DNA of 64,000 nucleotides, taken from Isoptericola peretonis. Its GTDB lineage: Bacteria > Actinomycetota > Actinomycetes > Actinomycetales > Cellulomonadaceae. This document shows positions 36,089 through 44,970 of this stretch, in pieces. Both the position numbers and the translations under genes were made by a program. The DNA lies in NCBI GenBank assembly GCA_023241745.1, contig JALQCY010000006.1:62001-126000 (forward strand), read 5' to 3'. Each line of letters begins with the position of its first letter. Position 1 is the first letter of the stretch. The notes beneath the pieces are model-generated. The model saw nothing but the letters and a program-made list of their open reading frames with translations, ran no database searches and had not been told where the DNA came from.

Positions 36089-36910
36089 ATGACCAGCGGA
36101 CGGGACCAGGCCCCGGCGGCCTCGACGACCCCGGCGCCGTGGACGGCGCCCGGGGAGACCCTCACCGACACGGCGACCGTCGACGGCTCCGCGCTGGCGT
36201 CGGTGAGCGAGCTCTCCCCCGCCTCCGACCGGCTCACGCCGCGGCAGCGGCGCGTCCTGGAGACGATCCGCACCTCGGTCGAGGCCCGGGGGTACCCGCC
36301 GACGATGCGCGAGATCGGCGAGGCCGTCGGCCTCGCGAGCCCGTCGTCCGTCAAGCACCAGCTCACGACGCTGGAGCGCAAGGGCTACCTGCGCCGCGAC
36401 CCCAACCGGCCGCGCGCGATCGAGGTCGTCGACCCCGAGGCCCCGGCGTCGCCGGACACGCGGCGCGACGGCGGCACGCACGCCCCGGGCCTGGTCGCCG
36501 GGTCGATCGCGGCCTCCGACGCCCAGCCGGCGCAGGCCCCGTCCTACGTCCCGCTCGTCGGTCGGATCGCGGCGGGAGGCCCGATCCTGGCCGAGCAGGT
36601 GGTCGAGGACGTCTTCCCGCTCCCCCGACAGCTCGTCGGTGACGGCGAGCTCTTCCTGCTCAAGGTGGCGGGCGACTCGATGATCGACGCCGCGATCTGC
36701 GACGGCGACTGGGTGGTCGTGCGCAGCCAGCCCGTCGCCGAGAACGGCGAGGTGGTCGCCGCGATGATCGACGGCGAGGCCACGGTCAAGACGTTCAAGC
36801 AGGCCGAGGGGCACATCTGGCTGATGCCCCAGAACGCGGCGTACTCCCCCATCCCCGGCGACGAGGCGCAGGTGCTCGGCCGCGTCGTGGCGGTGCTCCG
36901 CAGCCTCTGA
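36089..36910 (+). CDS. lexA: SOS repressor LexA
   Basis: The self-cleaving SOS repressor, 273 residues. A roughly 48-residue Thr/Ala/Pro-rich extension precedes the winged helix-turn-helix domain (about 51-103, PRQRRVLETI...GYPPTMREIG). The C-terminal peptidase has the cleavage site A162-G163 in RIAAGGP, the nucleophile S197 in GDSM and general base K234 in ATVKTF. The ATG follows a purine-rich stretch (GGAGGACGGAGAA). The N-terminal extension is longer than in E. coli but common in actinobacteria. Only nine bases separate it from the convergent ldh. Confidence 0.97.
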   Translation: MTSGRDQAPAASTTPAPWTAPGETLTDTATVDGSALASVSELSPASDRLTPRQRRVLETIRTSVEARGYPPTMREIGEAVGLASPSSVKHQLTTLERKGYLRRDPNRPRAIEVVDPEAPASPDTRRDGGTHAPGLVAGSIAASDAQPAQAPSYVPLVGRIAAGGPILAEQVVEDVFPLPRQLVGDGELFLLKVAGDSMIDAAICDGDWVVVRSQPVAENGEVVAAMIDGEATVKTFKQAEGHIWLMPQNAAYSPIPGDEAQVLGRVVAVLRSL

Positions 36911-36927
36911 GCCCCCGCGTCAGAGGC
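36903..36927. terminator. Hairpin built from the two stop regions of lexA and ldh
   Basis: GCCTCTGA (36903-36910, last codons and TGA of lexA) pairs perfectly with TCAGAGGC (36920-36927, last codons and stop of ldh), loop of nine bases which is the whole intergenic gap. The stem is 8 bp and may end both transcripts. Confidence 0.5.
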
Positions 36928-37879
36928 CGAGGCGCCGCTGGACGGCCCGCATGCCCTCCGCCGACGCCCGCAGCCCCGCGACCTCGTCGTCGGACAGCGG
37001 CGTGTCGATCGTCTCCGCCACCCCGCGCCGGTCGACGAGGGACGGCACGGACAGGCAGACGTCGCTGATGCCGTGGAAGCCGTCGAGACGCGAGGACACG
37101 TTCATCACGCGGTGCTCGTCGTTGAGGACCGCCTCGATGATGCGCGTGGCGGCCAGGCCCACGGCGTAGTTGGTCGCCCCCTTGCCGGCGATCACCCGGT
37201 AGGCCGAGTCCACGACGTCCGTGGCGATGCGCCGACGGGCGGGCTCGTCGAGCGGCGGCAGCCCCCGGAAAGGGCGCCAGTCGAGCAGCGGCACGCCCGC
37301 GATCGTCGCGGAGCTCCACAGCACGATCTCGGAGTCGCCGTGCTCGCCGGCGATGTTCGCGTGCACGTTCCCGACCGCGACGCCGCAGTGCCGGGCGAGG
37401 GCGTCGCGCAGCCGTGACGAGTCGAGGACGGTCCCGCTGCCGAAGACGCGCCCGGGGGGCAGGCCGCTGATCTCCTGCGCCGCGTACGTGACCACGTCGA
37501 CGGGGTTGGTCACCATGAGGTAGATCGCGTCGGGGGCGACCTCGAGCAGGCTCGGCAGGATCTTCCGGGTGAGCGCGACGGTCGCCTCGGCGAGGTCCAG
37601 CCGGCTCTGGCCGGGCTTCTGCTTGGCGCCGGCGGTGACCGCCACCACGTCGGCGCCCCGGCACACCTCCACGTCGTCCGAGCCGTCGATCTCCGCCTGC
37701 GGGATGAACATGCCACCGTGCCGCAGGTCGAGGACCTCGGCCTCCACCTTGGCCCGGTTGACGTCCATGAGGGCCACGGAGCGGGCCGCCCCACGGGCCA
37801 GGGCGGCGTACGCGAGGGTCGACCCCACCGCGCCGGCGCCGACGATCGCGAGCTTGGTCGTCCTGCGTGTGCCGTCCAC
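36920..37879 (-). CDS. ldh: L-lactate dehydrogenase
   Basis: Interconverts pyruvate and L-lactate with NADH; 319 residues. The NAD motif GAGAVGS is at 14-20. Substrate residues point to lactate rather than malate: Q87 in AKQKPGQSR (the position that is Arg in malate dehydrogenase), R93, D153 and R156 in DSSR, and catalytic H180 in GEHGDS. The GTG start lies exactly six bases after a TAGCCT -10 hexamer, predicting a leaderless message. Supports fermentative capacity in the host. Confidence 0.94.
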   Translation of the reverse strand: MDGTRRTTKLAIVGAGAVGSTLAYAALARGAARSVALMDVNRAKVEAEVLDLRHGGMFIPQAEIDGSDDVEVCRGADVVAVTAGAKQKPGQSRLDLAEATVALTRKILPSLLEVAPDAIYLMVTNPVDVVTYAAQEISGLPPGRVFGSGTVLDSSRLRDALARHCGVAVGNVHANIAGEHGDSEIVLWSSATIAGVPLLDWRPFRGLPPLDEPARRRIATDVVDSAYRVIAGKGATNYAVGLAATRIIEAVLNDEHRVMNVSSRLDGFHGISDVCLSVPSLVDRRGVAETIDTPLSDDEVAGLRASAEGMRAVQRRLGL

Positions 37880-37885
37880 GGGCCC

Positions 37886-37891
37886 AGGCTA
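37886..37891 (-). promoter_or_regulatory. -10 element of ldh
   Basis: TAGCCT on the minus strand, six bases before the ldh GTG. Its first three bases are also the TAG stop codon of the upstream helicase gene. Confidence 0.55.
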
Positions 37892-39958
37892 GGTGTCGAG
37901 GCGCCGGAGCGCAGCGCGGACGAGCTCTCCGTCGGTCGTCGGCCAGAAGTCCGGCATGGACCGGGTGAGGAACGAGCCGTACCGGGCGGTCGCGAGCCGG
38001 GGGTCCAGCACGGCGACGACGCCGCGGTCCTCGCCGGAGCGCACCAGCCGCCCCGCCCCCTGGGCCAGCAGCAGGGCGGCGTGCGTGGCGGACACCTGCA
38101 TGAACCCGTTGCCGCCCGTCTGCTCCACGGACCGGGCTCGGGCCGCCTTCACCGGGTCGTCGGGACGCGGGAACGGGATGCGGTCGATGAGCACGAGCTG
38201 GCAGCTCGGCCCCGGCACGTCCACCCCCTGCCACAGCGACAGGGTGCCGAAGAGGCAGGTGGCCGGGTCGTCGGCGAACGCCCGCACCAGCGTGGGCAGC
38301 TGGTCGTCGCCCTGGCAGAGCACCGGCACGTCGAGGCGCTCGCGCATCGCCTCGGCCGCGGCGAGCGCCGCACGCCGCGACGAGAACAGGCCGAGGGTGC
38401 GGCCGCCCGCGGCCTCGATCAGACCGGCGATCTCGTCCAGCTGGGCGTCCGTGGTCGGTTCCCTGCCGGGCGCCGGCAGGTGCCGCGCCACGTAGAGGAT
38501 CCCCTGCCGGGGGTAGTCGAACGGGCTGCCGACGTCGAGGCCGGTCCAGGCCGCGGTCTCGCCCGTCCCCCCGGAGCCGGCGAGGCCGAGCGAGCGGGCC
38601 ACCGGGTCGAACGTGCCGCCCAGGGCGAGCGTCGCGGACGTGAAGACCCCCGTCGCCTCCCCCAGCAGGTGCGTCCGGATGAGCCCGGCCACCGCGAGGG
38701 GGGCCGCGTGGAGCCGGGTGACACCGTCGCCCGCCCAGGGGGCGTTCTCGGGCGGGCGCGAGCACCACAGCACGTCGGCGGTCGTGTCCTCGGCCGCCAT
38801 CCGCTCGGCCACCTCGAAGAGCTGCAGGACGGCGGACTGCGCCATCTTCATCCCGGCGTCGGGCGCCGCCTGCCCCTTGCTCTCGCCCTGCGGCTTCAGG
38901 CGCGTCAGGAGCTCGCGCGCCGCGTCGCGCACCTCGGCCACCGCGGCACGCAGGTCGTCGGGCAGGCCGAGCGGGAAGCGCTCGGCCGGGGCCGTGGCCA
39001 GCAGGGAGCCGAGCCGCTGGGAGGCCGCGTCCAGCGCCTCCGTCTGCGTGCCCCCGTGCCGCCGCGCGAGACGCGCCGCGTGCTCCACGACGGTGAGCGA
39101 CAGGTCCACCGTGGCGGCCGCCGTCACCCGCTCGGCGAGCTCGTGCGCCTCGTCGACGACGACGGCGTCGTGCTCGGGCAGCACCCCGGGGTTGCCGGAG
39201 ACGGCGATGCCGAGCATCGCGTGATTGGTTACGACGACGTCCGCGTCGCGTGCCGCGGCGCGGGCCCGCTCGGGGAAGCACTCGGCCAGGAGCGGGCAGC
39301 GCTGGCCCAGGCACTCGAGGGCGGTCACGGACACCTGGCGCCACGCCCGGTCGGGGACGCCGGGGACGAGGTCGTCGCGGTCGCCGCTCTCGGTCTCGTC
39401 CGCCCAGGCGTGGAGCCGGCGCACGTGGTCGGCCAGCGTCGCGGCGTCGTCCGCGCGCCCGCCGCGGCCCCGCGCCCCGGGCGGCGTCGCGGGCGCCGGG
39501 TGCTGCTCGGCGCCCGCCCCCTCGCCGGGTCCCGGGTCGGCGGGCAGGTCGAAGAGCGTGGCGCCCTCGACCGGGTAGCCCCCGGTGACCTTGTGCTTGC
39601 ACAGGTAGTTGTGCCAGCCCTTGAGCAGCGCCACCTTGGGCGCGCGGGGCAGCCGCGGCCCGACCGCCTCCGCCACGAGCGGCAGGTCGCGCGTCACGAC
39701 CTGGCGCTGCAGGGCGAGCGTCGCCGTCGAGACCACGACCCGCTTGCCGTCGACCACGGCGTGCCGCACCGCGGGCACCAGGTAGGCGAGCGACTTGCCC
39801 GTGCCGGTACCGGCCTGGACGAGCAGGTGCCGCCCCTCGTCGACGGCGTCGGCGACCGCGGCCGCCATCTGGTGCTGCCCCTCGCGACGGCCGCCGCCCA
39901 GGGCCCCCACCGCCAGGCCGAGGAGCGTCTGGGCATCGGGGGTGTCGGGAGAGGTCAC
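37889..39958 (-). CDS. DinG/XPD-type iron-sulfur helicase
   Basis: A superfamily 2 ATP-dependent DNA helicase of the DinG/YoaA group, 689 residues. Walker A AGTGTGKS is at 49-56 and the DEAH box at 268-271. Four cysteines placed for a 4Fe-4S cluster are C120, C215, C220 and C226, as in XPD-like helicases. The C-terminal motifs LSLWQGVDVPG and QGAGRLVR complete the second motor domain. A low-complexity Gly/Ala/Pro insert lies at 137-170. The GTG is exactly six bases after a TAGGAT -10 hexamer. No LexA box was seen in front of it. Confidence 0.9.
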   Translation of the reverse strand: MTSPDTPDAQTLLGLAVGALGGGRREGQHQMAAAVADAVDEGRHLLVQAGTGTGKSLAYLVPAVRHAVVDGKRVVVSTATLALQRQVVTRDLPLVAEAVGPRLPRAPKVALLKGWHNYLCKHKVTGGYPVEGATLFDLPADPGPGEGAGAEQHPAPATPPGARGRGGRADDAATLADHVRRLHAWADETESGDRDDLVPGVPDRAWRQVSVTALECLGQRCPLLAECFPERARAAARDADVVVTNHAMLGIAVSGNPGVLPEHDAVVVDEAHELAERVTAAATVDLSLTVVEHAARLARRHGGTQTEALDAASQRLGSLLATAPAERFPLGLPDDLRAAVAEVRDAARELLTRLKPQGESKGQAAPDAGMKMAQSAVLQLFEVAERMAAEDTTADVLWCSRPPENAPWAGDGVTRLHAAPLAVAGLIRTHLLGEATGVFTSATLALGGTFDPVARSLGLAGSGGTGETAAWTGLDVGSPFDYPRQGILYVARHLPAPGREPTTDAQLDEIAGLIEAAGGRTLGLFSSRRAALAAAEAMRERLDVPVLCQGDDQLPTLVRAFADDPATCLFGTLSLWQGVDVPGPSCQLVLIDRIPFPRPDDPVKAARARSVEQTGGNGFMQVSATHAALLLAQGAGRLVRSGEDRGVVAVLDPRLATARYGSFLTRSMPDFWPTTDGELVRAALRRLDT

Positions 39959-39964
39959 CCGACG

Positions 39965-39970
39965 ATCCTA
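39965..39970 (-). promoter_or_regulatory. -10 element of the DinG-type helicase gene
   Basis: TAGGAT on the minus strand, six bases before the GTG at 39958; predicts a leaderless transcript. Confidence 0.55.
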
Positions 39971-39991
39971 GGGCGACCCGCCGACCGGGAG

Positions 39992-40015
39992 GCCCCGGGC
40001 CCACAGGCCCGGGGC
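39992..40015 (-). terminator. Terminator hairpin after hflX
   Basis: A perfect 10-bp stem GCCCCGGGCC / GGCCCGGGGC with a CACA loop sits eight bases past the hflX stop and upstream of the helicase promoter. Confidence 0.75.
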
Positions 40016-40022
40016 GGAGCGG

Positions 40023-41600
40023 TCAGCCCGCGACGGCGACGTGCCGGAGCTCGGCGGCCAGCGCCTCGTCGACGCGGCCGCGCAGGCGCGTGCCCTCGGC
40101 GAGGTGCTCCTCGTCCACCGACCCGCCCGTCTCGTGAGCCCGGTGCACGAGGTCGCCGCGCGAGTAGGGCACGACCAGGTCGATCTCGACCTGCGGCTGG
40201 GGCAGCTCGGCCGCGATCAGCTCACGCAGCTCGGCCATGCCCTCGCCCGAGTGCGCCGACACCACGACGCTGCGGCGCTCCCGCCGCTGCACCCGCCCGA
40301 CCACGGCCGGGTCGGCGACGTCGGCCTTGTTGAGCACGACGACCTCGGGCACGTCGGCGATGCCGGGGATCTCGGCCAGCACCTCGCGCACGGCCGCGAT
40401 CTGTCCCTCGGGGTCCGGGTGGGAGACGTCGACCACGTGCAGCAGCAGCGCGGCGTCGCCGACCTCCTCGAGCGTCGACCGGAACGCCTCGACGAGCTGG
40501 TGCGGCAGGTGCCGCACGAAGCCCACGGTGTCCGTGAAGGTGTAGGGCCGCCCGTCTTCGGTGCGCGCGCGACGTACGGTCGGGTCCAGCGTCGCGAACA
40601 GGGCGTTCTCGACGAGCACGCCTGCGTCGGTCAGGGCGTTGAGCAGCGACGACTTGCCGGCGTTCGTGTAGCCGGCGATCGCGACGTTCGGGACGCCGTG
40701 CCGCTTGCGGTCGAGCCGCTTCGTCTCGCGTCCGGGGGCCATCGCGGCGATCTCGCGGCGCAGCTTGGCCATCCGGTTGCGGATGCGTCGCCGGTCCAGC
40801 TCGATCTTCGTCTCGCCGGGGCCGCGGGAGCCCATGCCGGCGCCCTGTCCGCCGACCTGTCCGCCGGCCTGGCGCGACATCGAGTCGCCCCAGCCGCGCA
40901 GGCGCGGCAGCAGGTACTCCAGCTGGGCCAGCTCGACCTGCGCCTTGCCCTCCCGGGACTTCGCGTGCTGGGCGAAGATGTCGAGGATCAGGGCGGTGCG
41001 GTCCACCACCTTCACCTTGACGATGTCCTCCAGCGCGCGGCGCTGCGAGGGTGCCAGCTCGGTGTCGGCGACGACGGTGTCCGCGCCCACGGAGGCGACG
41101 ACCTCCGCCAGCTCGGCCGCCTTGCCGGACCCGAGGTACGTGCCCGGGTCGGGCTTCTGGCGGCGCTGCAGCAGCCCGTCGAGCACCTGCGAGCCCGCGG
41201 TCTCGGCGAGCGCGGCGAGCTCCCGGAGCGACACCTCGGCCTCGCGGGCCGCGGCCTCGCCGCCGGAGTACAGGCCGACGAGGACCACGCGCTCCAGCCG
41301 CAGCTGGCGGTACTCGACCTCGGTGACGTCCTCGAGCTCCGTGGAGAGCCCGGCGACGCGGCGCAGGGAGATGCGCTCCTCGAGGTCGAGCTGGTCGCCG
41401 TCGTGGGTCGTGTGCACCGTGGTGCCCTCGGCCCGTGCCGTCCCGGCCCGTGCGAGCACCCGCGCCACGACGTCCTGCGCGATCGCCTGGGCGTCGCGCT
41501 CCGCCTCGCGGCGTGCGGCCGCCGAGGTCTCGGCGTCGGTGGCCCCGGCGGACGACTCGCCGGCCTGGGGGGTGTCGGGGTTGGTCGGGGTGTGGGTCAA
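40023..41600 (-). CDS. hflX: GTPase HflX
   Basis: A ribosome-associated GTPase that splits stalled 70S ribosomes; 525 residues. The family region GPGETKIELDRR, G1 loop GYTNAGKSS, TLDPTVRR (switch), DTVGFVRHLP and NKAD are all visible, and the GLLQRRQKPDPGTYLGSGK block marks the N-terminal HflX domain. The start is predicted as TTG at 41600 with AGAGG about seven bases upstream; no ATG or GTG lies in a sensible place. The N-terminus is Ala/Glu-rich. Its neighbourhood with miaA is the classical one. Confidence 0.95.
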   Translation of the reverse strand: MTHTPTNPDTPQAGESSAGATDAETSAAARREAERDAQAIAQDVVARVLARAGTARAEGTTVHTTHDGDQLDLEERISLRRVAGLSTELEDVTEVEYRQLRLERVVLVGLYSGGEAAAREAEVSLRELAALAETAGSQVLDGLLQRRQKPDPGTYLGSGKAAELAEVVASVGADTVVADTELAPSQRRALEDIVKVKVVDRTALILDIFAQHAKSREGKAQVELAQLEYLLPRLRGWGDSMSRQAGGQVGGQGAGMGSRGPGETKIELDRRRIRNRMAKLRREIAAMAPGRETKRLDRKRHGVPNVAIAGYTNAGKSSLLNALTDAGVLVENALFATLDPTVRRARTEDGRPYTFTDTVGFVRHLPHQLVEAFRSTLEEVGDAALLLHVVDVSHPDPEGQIAAVREVLAEIPGIADVPEVVVLNKADVADPAVVGRVQRRERRSVVVSAHSGEGMAELRELIAAELPQPQVEIDLVVPYSRGDLVHRAHETGGSVDEEHLAEGTRLRGRVDEALAAELRHVAVAG

Positions 41601-41714
41601 GGTGTGCCTCTCGGGTCGGGATCGGCGGTCTCGCCGCCGTATGTGTACAACAAGGGTCCCACGCGGAATCGTCCCGGGCGGAGGGATTTTGCCCCGACGC
41701 CGCCGGCGCCGACC

Positions 41715-41720
41715 TAGGAT
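41715..41720 (+). promoter_or_regulatory. -10 element of the RsmC-like gene
   Basis: TAGGAT, six bases before the GTG at 41727; leaderless transcript predicted. Confidence 0.55.
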
Positions 41721-41726
41721 CTCCGG

Positions 41727-42329
41727 GTGAGCGAGCAGCCCGACCACTACTTCAGCGCCCAGCCGGCCTCCGCCGCCGAGCGCCGGCGCGCCGTCGTGCG
41801 GCTCGCCGGCAGGGACGTCGAGGTGGACGTCGCGGGCGGGGTGTTCTCACCCGGCGGCGTCGACAAGGGGACTCAGGTGCTGCTGCGCGAGGCGCCCGCC
41901 CCGCCCGCCGCCGGCGACCTCCTGGACCTCGGCTGCGGGTGGGGGCCGATCGCCCTGACGATGGCGCTCGCCTCGCCCGGGGCGACGGTGTGGGCGGTGG
42001 ACGTCAACGAGCGGGCGCTCGACCTGCTGCGCTCGACCGCGGCACGGCTGGGGCTGGAGAACGTCCGCGCCGTCCGTGCCGACGAGGTCCCCCCGGACGT
42101 GCGGTTCGCCGCGATCTGGTCCAACCCGCCGATCCGCGTGGGCAAGGCGGTGCTCCACGACCTGCTGCGCACCTGGCTCCCCCGCCTGGCCCCGCAGGCG
42201 GAGGCGTGGCTCGTGGTGCAGAAGAACCTGGGCTCGGACTCGCTGGCCCGCTGGATCGAGACCGAGCTGGCGTGCGACGTCGCGCGGGCGACGTCGTCCA
42301 AGGGCTTCCGGGTGCTGCGGGTCGGCTGA
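41727..42329 (+). CDS. RsmC/RlmG-like N2-guanine methyltransferase
   Basis: A 200-residue class I SAM-dependent methyltransferase of the MTS small-domain group. The pattern HYFSAQP, then VFSPGGVDKGT, LLDLGCGWG (SAM motif I, 66-73), VDVNERAL and SNPPIRVGK (catalytic NPP at 133-135) is that of the RsmC/RlmG catalytic domain, which methylates N2 of guanine in rRNA. It lacks the N-terminal half of E. coli RsmC, as is usual outside proteobacteria. Which rRNA base it modifies is not shown by the sequence. Confidence 0.86.
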   Translation: MSEQPDHYFSAQPASAAERRRAVVRLAGRDVEVDVAGGVFSPGGVDKGTQVLLREAPAPPAAGDLLDLGCGWGPIALTMALASPGATVWAVDVNERALDLLRSTAARLGLENVRAVRADEVPPDVRFAAIWSNPPIRVGKAVLHDLLRTWLPRLAPQAEAWLVVQKNLGSDSLARWIETELACDVARATSSKGFRVLRVG

Positions 42330-42348
42330 CCGCCCGCGGCGGACCTCC

Positions 42349-43275
42349 TCAGAGGTCGGTCTCGCCGCTGAACACGAGCTCCGCCGGTCCGGCGAGCTCG
42401 ACGTGCCCGCTCTCGAGCAGCCGCACGCGCACCAGGCCGCCGGGCACCTCGACGTCCCAGACGTCGGGCACCGGGCCGTCCGACCCCGCCGCGGCCCAGG
42501 TGCGGACCGCGAGCGCCGCCGCGCAGGCTCCCGTCCCGCACGACTGCGTCTCGCCGACGCCGCGCTCGTGCACGCGCATGCGGACGTGCCCGACGGCGCG
42601 GCCGTCGGGGTCGGTCGTCTCGGCGAGCGGGACGACCAGCTCGACGTTGGTGCCCTCGGGGGGCAGCGGGTCCACCTCGGGCGCGCGGGTGAGGTCCGCG
42701 TCGGCGAGCTCCGAGGCCTGCGCGAGGGCCACCACGGTGTGCGGGTTGCCCAGGTCGACGCTCAGCGCCGGTCGCGGGGCGTCCCACCCGTGCACCAGGA
42801 CGGCGGCGTCGGCGCCGCGGGACGCGGCGGCCTCGCCCCCGGGGAGGAACCACGGGCCCATGTCGACGGCGTACCAGCCGTCGGCCTCCTTGCGCACGCG
42901 GCGGACGCCGGCGCGCGTGCCGAGCGCGAGCTCCTGGCCGTCGTCGAGGTCGGCGAGGCCGAGCTGCTCCGCGAAGGCGGTGAAGACCCGCACCCCGTTG
43001 CCGCACATCTGCGCGACCGAGCCGTCGGCGTTGCGGTAGTCCATGAACCAGATCGCGGCGGGCTCCTCGGCCAGCACGCGGTCCGCGACCTCCTCCCCGG
43101 CGCGGGCCACGGCCGCCGTGGGGGCGAGGCGGATGACGCCGTCGCCGCCGATGCCCGCGCGGCGGTCGGCGAGGCGCCGCACCTGGTCGGGGGTCAGCTC
43201 GAGGTCGCCGCGGGTGTCGGCGACCAGCACGAAGTCGTTCTGGGTGCCGTGACCCTTGGTGAAGCGCAGCGTCAT
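42349..43275 (-). CDS. dapF: Diaminopimelate epimerase DapF
   Basis: Interconverts LL- and meso-diaminopimelate in the lysine pathway; 308 residues. The two catalytic cysteines are C91 in MCGNG and C246 in SCGTGA, with GHGTQNDF at the N-terminus. The ATG overlaps the miaA stop (ATGA). Because MurE looks non-diaminopimelate, its product probably serves lysine synthesis rather than peptidoglycan directly. Confidence 0.96.
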   Translation of the reverse strand: MTLRFTKGHGTQNDFVLVADTRGDLELTPDQVRRLADRRAGIGGDGVIRLAPTAAVARAGEEVADRVLAEEPAAIWFMDYRNADGSVAQMCGNGVRVFTAFAEQLGLADLDDGQELALGTRAGVRRVRKEADGWYAVDMGPWFLPGGEAAASRGADAAVLVHGWDAPRPALSVDLGNPHTVVALAQASELADADLTRAPEVDPLPPEGTNVELVVPLAETTDPDGRAVGHVRMRVHERGVGETQSCGTGACAAALAVRTWAAAGSDGPVPDVWDVEVPGGLVRVRLLESGHVELAGPAELVFSGETDL

Positions 43276-44330
43276 GAGCCCAGACTACGGCGCACCGGAC
43301 CGGCCCCCGGGTCGGGCAGGCCGCCGGTGTCCGCGGCCCGGACCACCGCGAGCGCCTCGTCGAGCAGGGTGGGCGACCCCGCGTCAAGCCAGCGCACGCG
43401 CGGGTCGCGCCCGAACCAGCCCATCTGCTTGCGCGCGAGGCGGCGCGTGTCGGCGACGATCGCGCCGCGGGCCTCGTCGAGCGAGAGCTCGCCGCGCCAG
43501 CACGCGAGCAGCTCGGCGTACCCGACGGCGCGCGAGGCGGTGGTGCCGAGCCCGGCGCCCGTCCCGCCCTGCTCCGGCGACGCCAGCGCGCGGACCTCCT
43601 CGACCAGCCCCCCGTCCCACATCCGCTCCACCCGGTTCGCCACCCGGGCGTCGAGCACCTCGCGGTCGCAGTCGAGCCCGATCTGCACCGCCGGCCGGAC
43701 GTACTCCTGGCGCGGCAGGTTCGCCGTGTACGGCCGGCCGGTCAGCTCGATGACCTCGAGCGCCCGCACGATCCGGCGTGTGTTGTGCGGGCCGATCGAC
43801 GTCGCCGCGTCCGGGTCGAGCCGGGCGAGCTCGTCGTGCAGCGACCGGCGCCCCTCCCGCTCGGCGCGGTCCTCCAGGTGGGCGCGCACCGCCGGGTCGG
43901 TGCCGGGGAAGTCCATGTGGTCGAGCAGGGCGCGCACGTACAGCCCGGAGCCGCCCACCACGACCGCACGCGCGCCGCGACCGGCGATGTCGTCGAGGTC
44001 GCCGCGCGCCGCCGTCTGGTAGCGGGCCACCGACGCGTCCTCGACGGGGTCGAGCACGTCCAGCTGGTGGTGCACGATCCCCCGGCGCTCGGCGACGGGC
44101 ACCTTGGCCGTCCCCACGTCCATCCCCCGGTACAGCTGGAACGCGTCGGCGTTGACGATCTCGGCGGCGGCTCCCCCGCGCAGGTCCGCGGCCCCGCCCG
44201 GCGACAGCGCCTGCGCCAGGTCGAGGGCGAGGTCCGACTTGCCCGTCGCCGTCGGGCCCACGACAGCGACGACCACGGGGCCGGTGACCGGATTTCCCGA
44301 CGGGCTCGGTGCGGTGCTCGGTGCGCTCAC
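43272..44330 (-). CDS. miaA: tRNA dimethylallyltransferase MiaA
   Basis: Transfers the dimethylallyl group to N6 of A37 in tRNAs that read UNN codons; 352 residues. Walker A GPTATGKS is at 25-32; NADAFQLYRGMDVGTAK, GGSGLYVRALL and NTRRIVRALEV are family blocks. The GTG at 44330 is exactly six bases after TAGGGT, predicting a leaderless message. Its product is the substrate of MiaB encoded 6 kb away. Co-transcribed with dapF. Confidence 0.96.
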   Translation of the reverse strand: MSAPSTAPSPSGNPVTGPVVVAVVGPTATGKSDLALDLAQALSPGGAADLRGGAAAEIVNADAFQLYRGMDVGTAKVPVAERRGIVHHQLDVLDPVEDASVARYQTAARGDLDDIAGRGARAVVVGGSGLYVRALLDHMDFPGTDPAVRAHLEDRAEREGRRSLHDELARLDPDAATSIGPHNTRRIVRALEVIELTGRPYTANLPRQEYVRPAVQIGLDCDREVLDARVANRVERMWDGGLVEEVRALASPEQGGTGAGLGTTASRAVGYAELLACWRGELSLDEARGAIVADTRRLARKQMGWFGRDPRVRWLDAGSPTLLDEALAVVRAADTGGLPDPGAGPVRRSLGS

Positions 44331-44336
44331 GCGACG

Positions 44337-44342
44337 ACCCTA
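44337..44342 (-). promoter_or_regulatory. -10 element of miaA
   Basis: TAGGGT on the minus strand, six bases before the miaA GTG. Confidence 0.55.
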
Positions 44343-44393
44343 ACCGGCCCCCTACCGGGGCCTCACCGGGCACTTCGTGTCGGCCGGCCTGGC

Positions 44394-44399
44394 TAGGGT
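44394..44399 (+). promoter_or_regulatory. -10-like element of the YbjN-HSP90-TPR operon
   Basis: TAGGGT lies 70 bases before the YbjN start in the miaA divergent gap; it would give a leader of about 64 bases. No clear -35. Confidence 0.35.
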
Positions 44400-44469
44400 G
44401 TCGTCCGCCACCCACCGCTGACCCCGCCGCGACCCGCGCGGCCGGGCGCCCGCACAGAACGAGGACCCC

Positions 44470-44970
44470 ATGGGCTTCTTCACCAAGCCGACCGACGCGG
44501 CGGCCGCCGCCCCCACCCCGCTGACCCGTGAGCGGCTCGAGGCCCTGATGACGCGGCGCGAGTGGTACTTCGGCGTCGACGACGACGGCGACCTCGGCGG
44601 TGTGTGGGACGACAACACCTTCTACTTCCTGCTCGTCGGCGAGCCCCGGGCGATCCTGCAGATCCGGGGCCGGTGGAGCCGGACCCTGCCCGAGACCGAG
44701 CTGGAGCCGCTGACCGCGCTCCTCAACGAGTGGAACGTGGCGCGCATCTGGCCCAAGGTGTTCGTCCGCCCGGAGGACGACGGCTCCGGGCTGGTCGTGT
44801 ACGCGGAGGTGGCGACCGACCTGCGCAGCGGCGCGAACGACGAGCAGCTGGAACGGGTCGTGGACTGCGGCCTCGCCACGGGTCTGTCGTTCTTCGAGGC
44901 GCTGGACGAGCGCTACCCGGCCCCCGAGGGCACACCGGGCGCCGACGTGCCGGTGGGCGGCGCCCGGTGA
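44470..44970 (+). CDS. YbjN domain protein 1
   Basis: A 166-residue cytoplasmic protein of the YbjN family (annotated as sensory transduction regulators; the fold resembles type III secretion chaperones). Shared blocks are DDDGDLGGVW (about 37-46), FYFLLVGE, LQIRGRW, LNEWNVARIWPKVFVR, YAEV and a QL...CGL helix. It is the first gene of an operon with an HSP90-like ATPase and a TPR protein, its stop overlapping the HSP90 GTG. The C-terminus is Pro/Gly-rich. Molecular role unknown; a chaperone-adaptor role is an inference from the company it keeps. Confidence 0.85.
   Translation: MGFFTKPTDAAAAAPTPLTRERLEALMTRREWYFGVDDDGDLGGVWDDNTFYFLLVGEPRAILQIRGRWSRTLPETELEPLTALLNEWNVARIWPKVFVRPEDDGSGLVVYAEVATDLRSGANDEQLERVVDCGLATGLSFFEALDERYPAPEGTPGADVPVGGAR

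Noticed and set aside
42342..42357. GACCTC-CTCA-GAGGTC hairpin between the RsmC-like gene and dapF
   Set aside because: Only 6 bp and partly inside dapF; too weak to call a terminator.
42349..43275. dapF taken as evidence for diaminopimelate peptidoglycan
   Set aside because: DapF is also required for lysine synthesis, and the MurE specificity loop argues against diaminopimelate.
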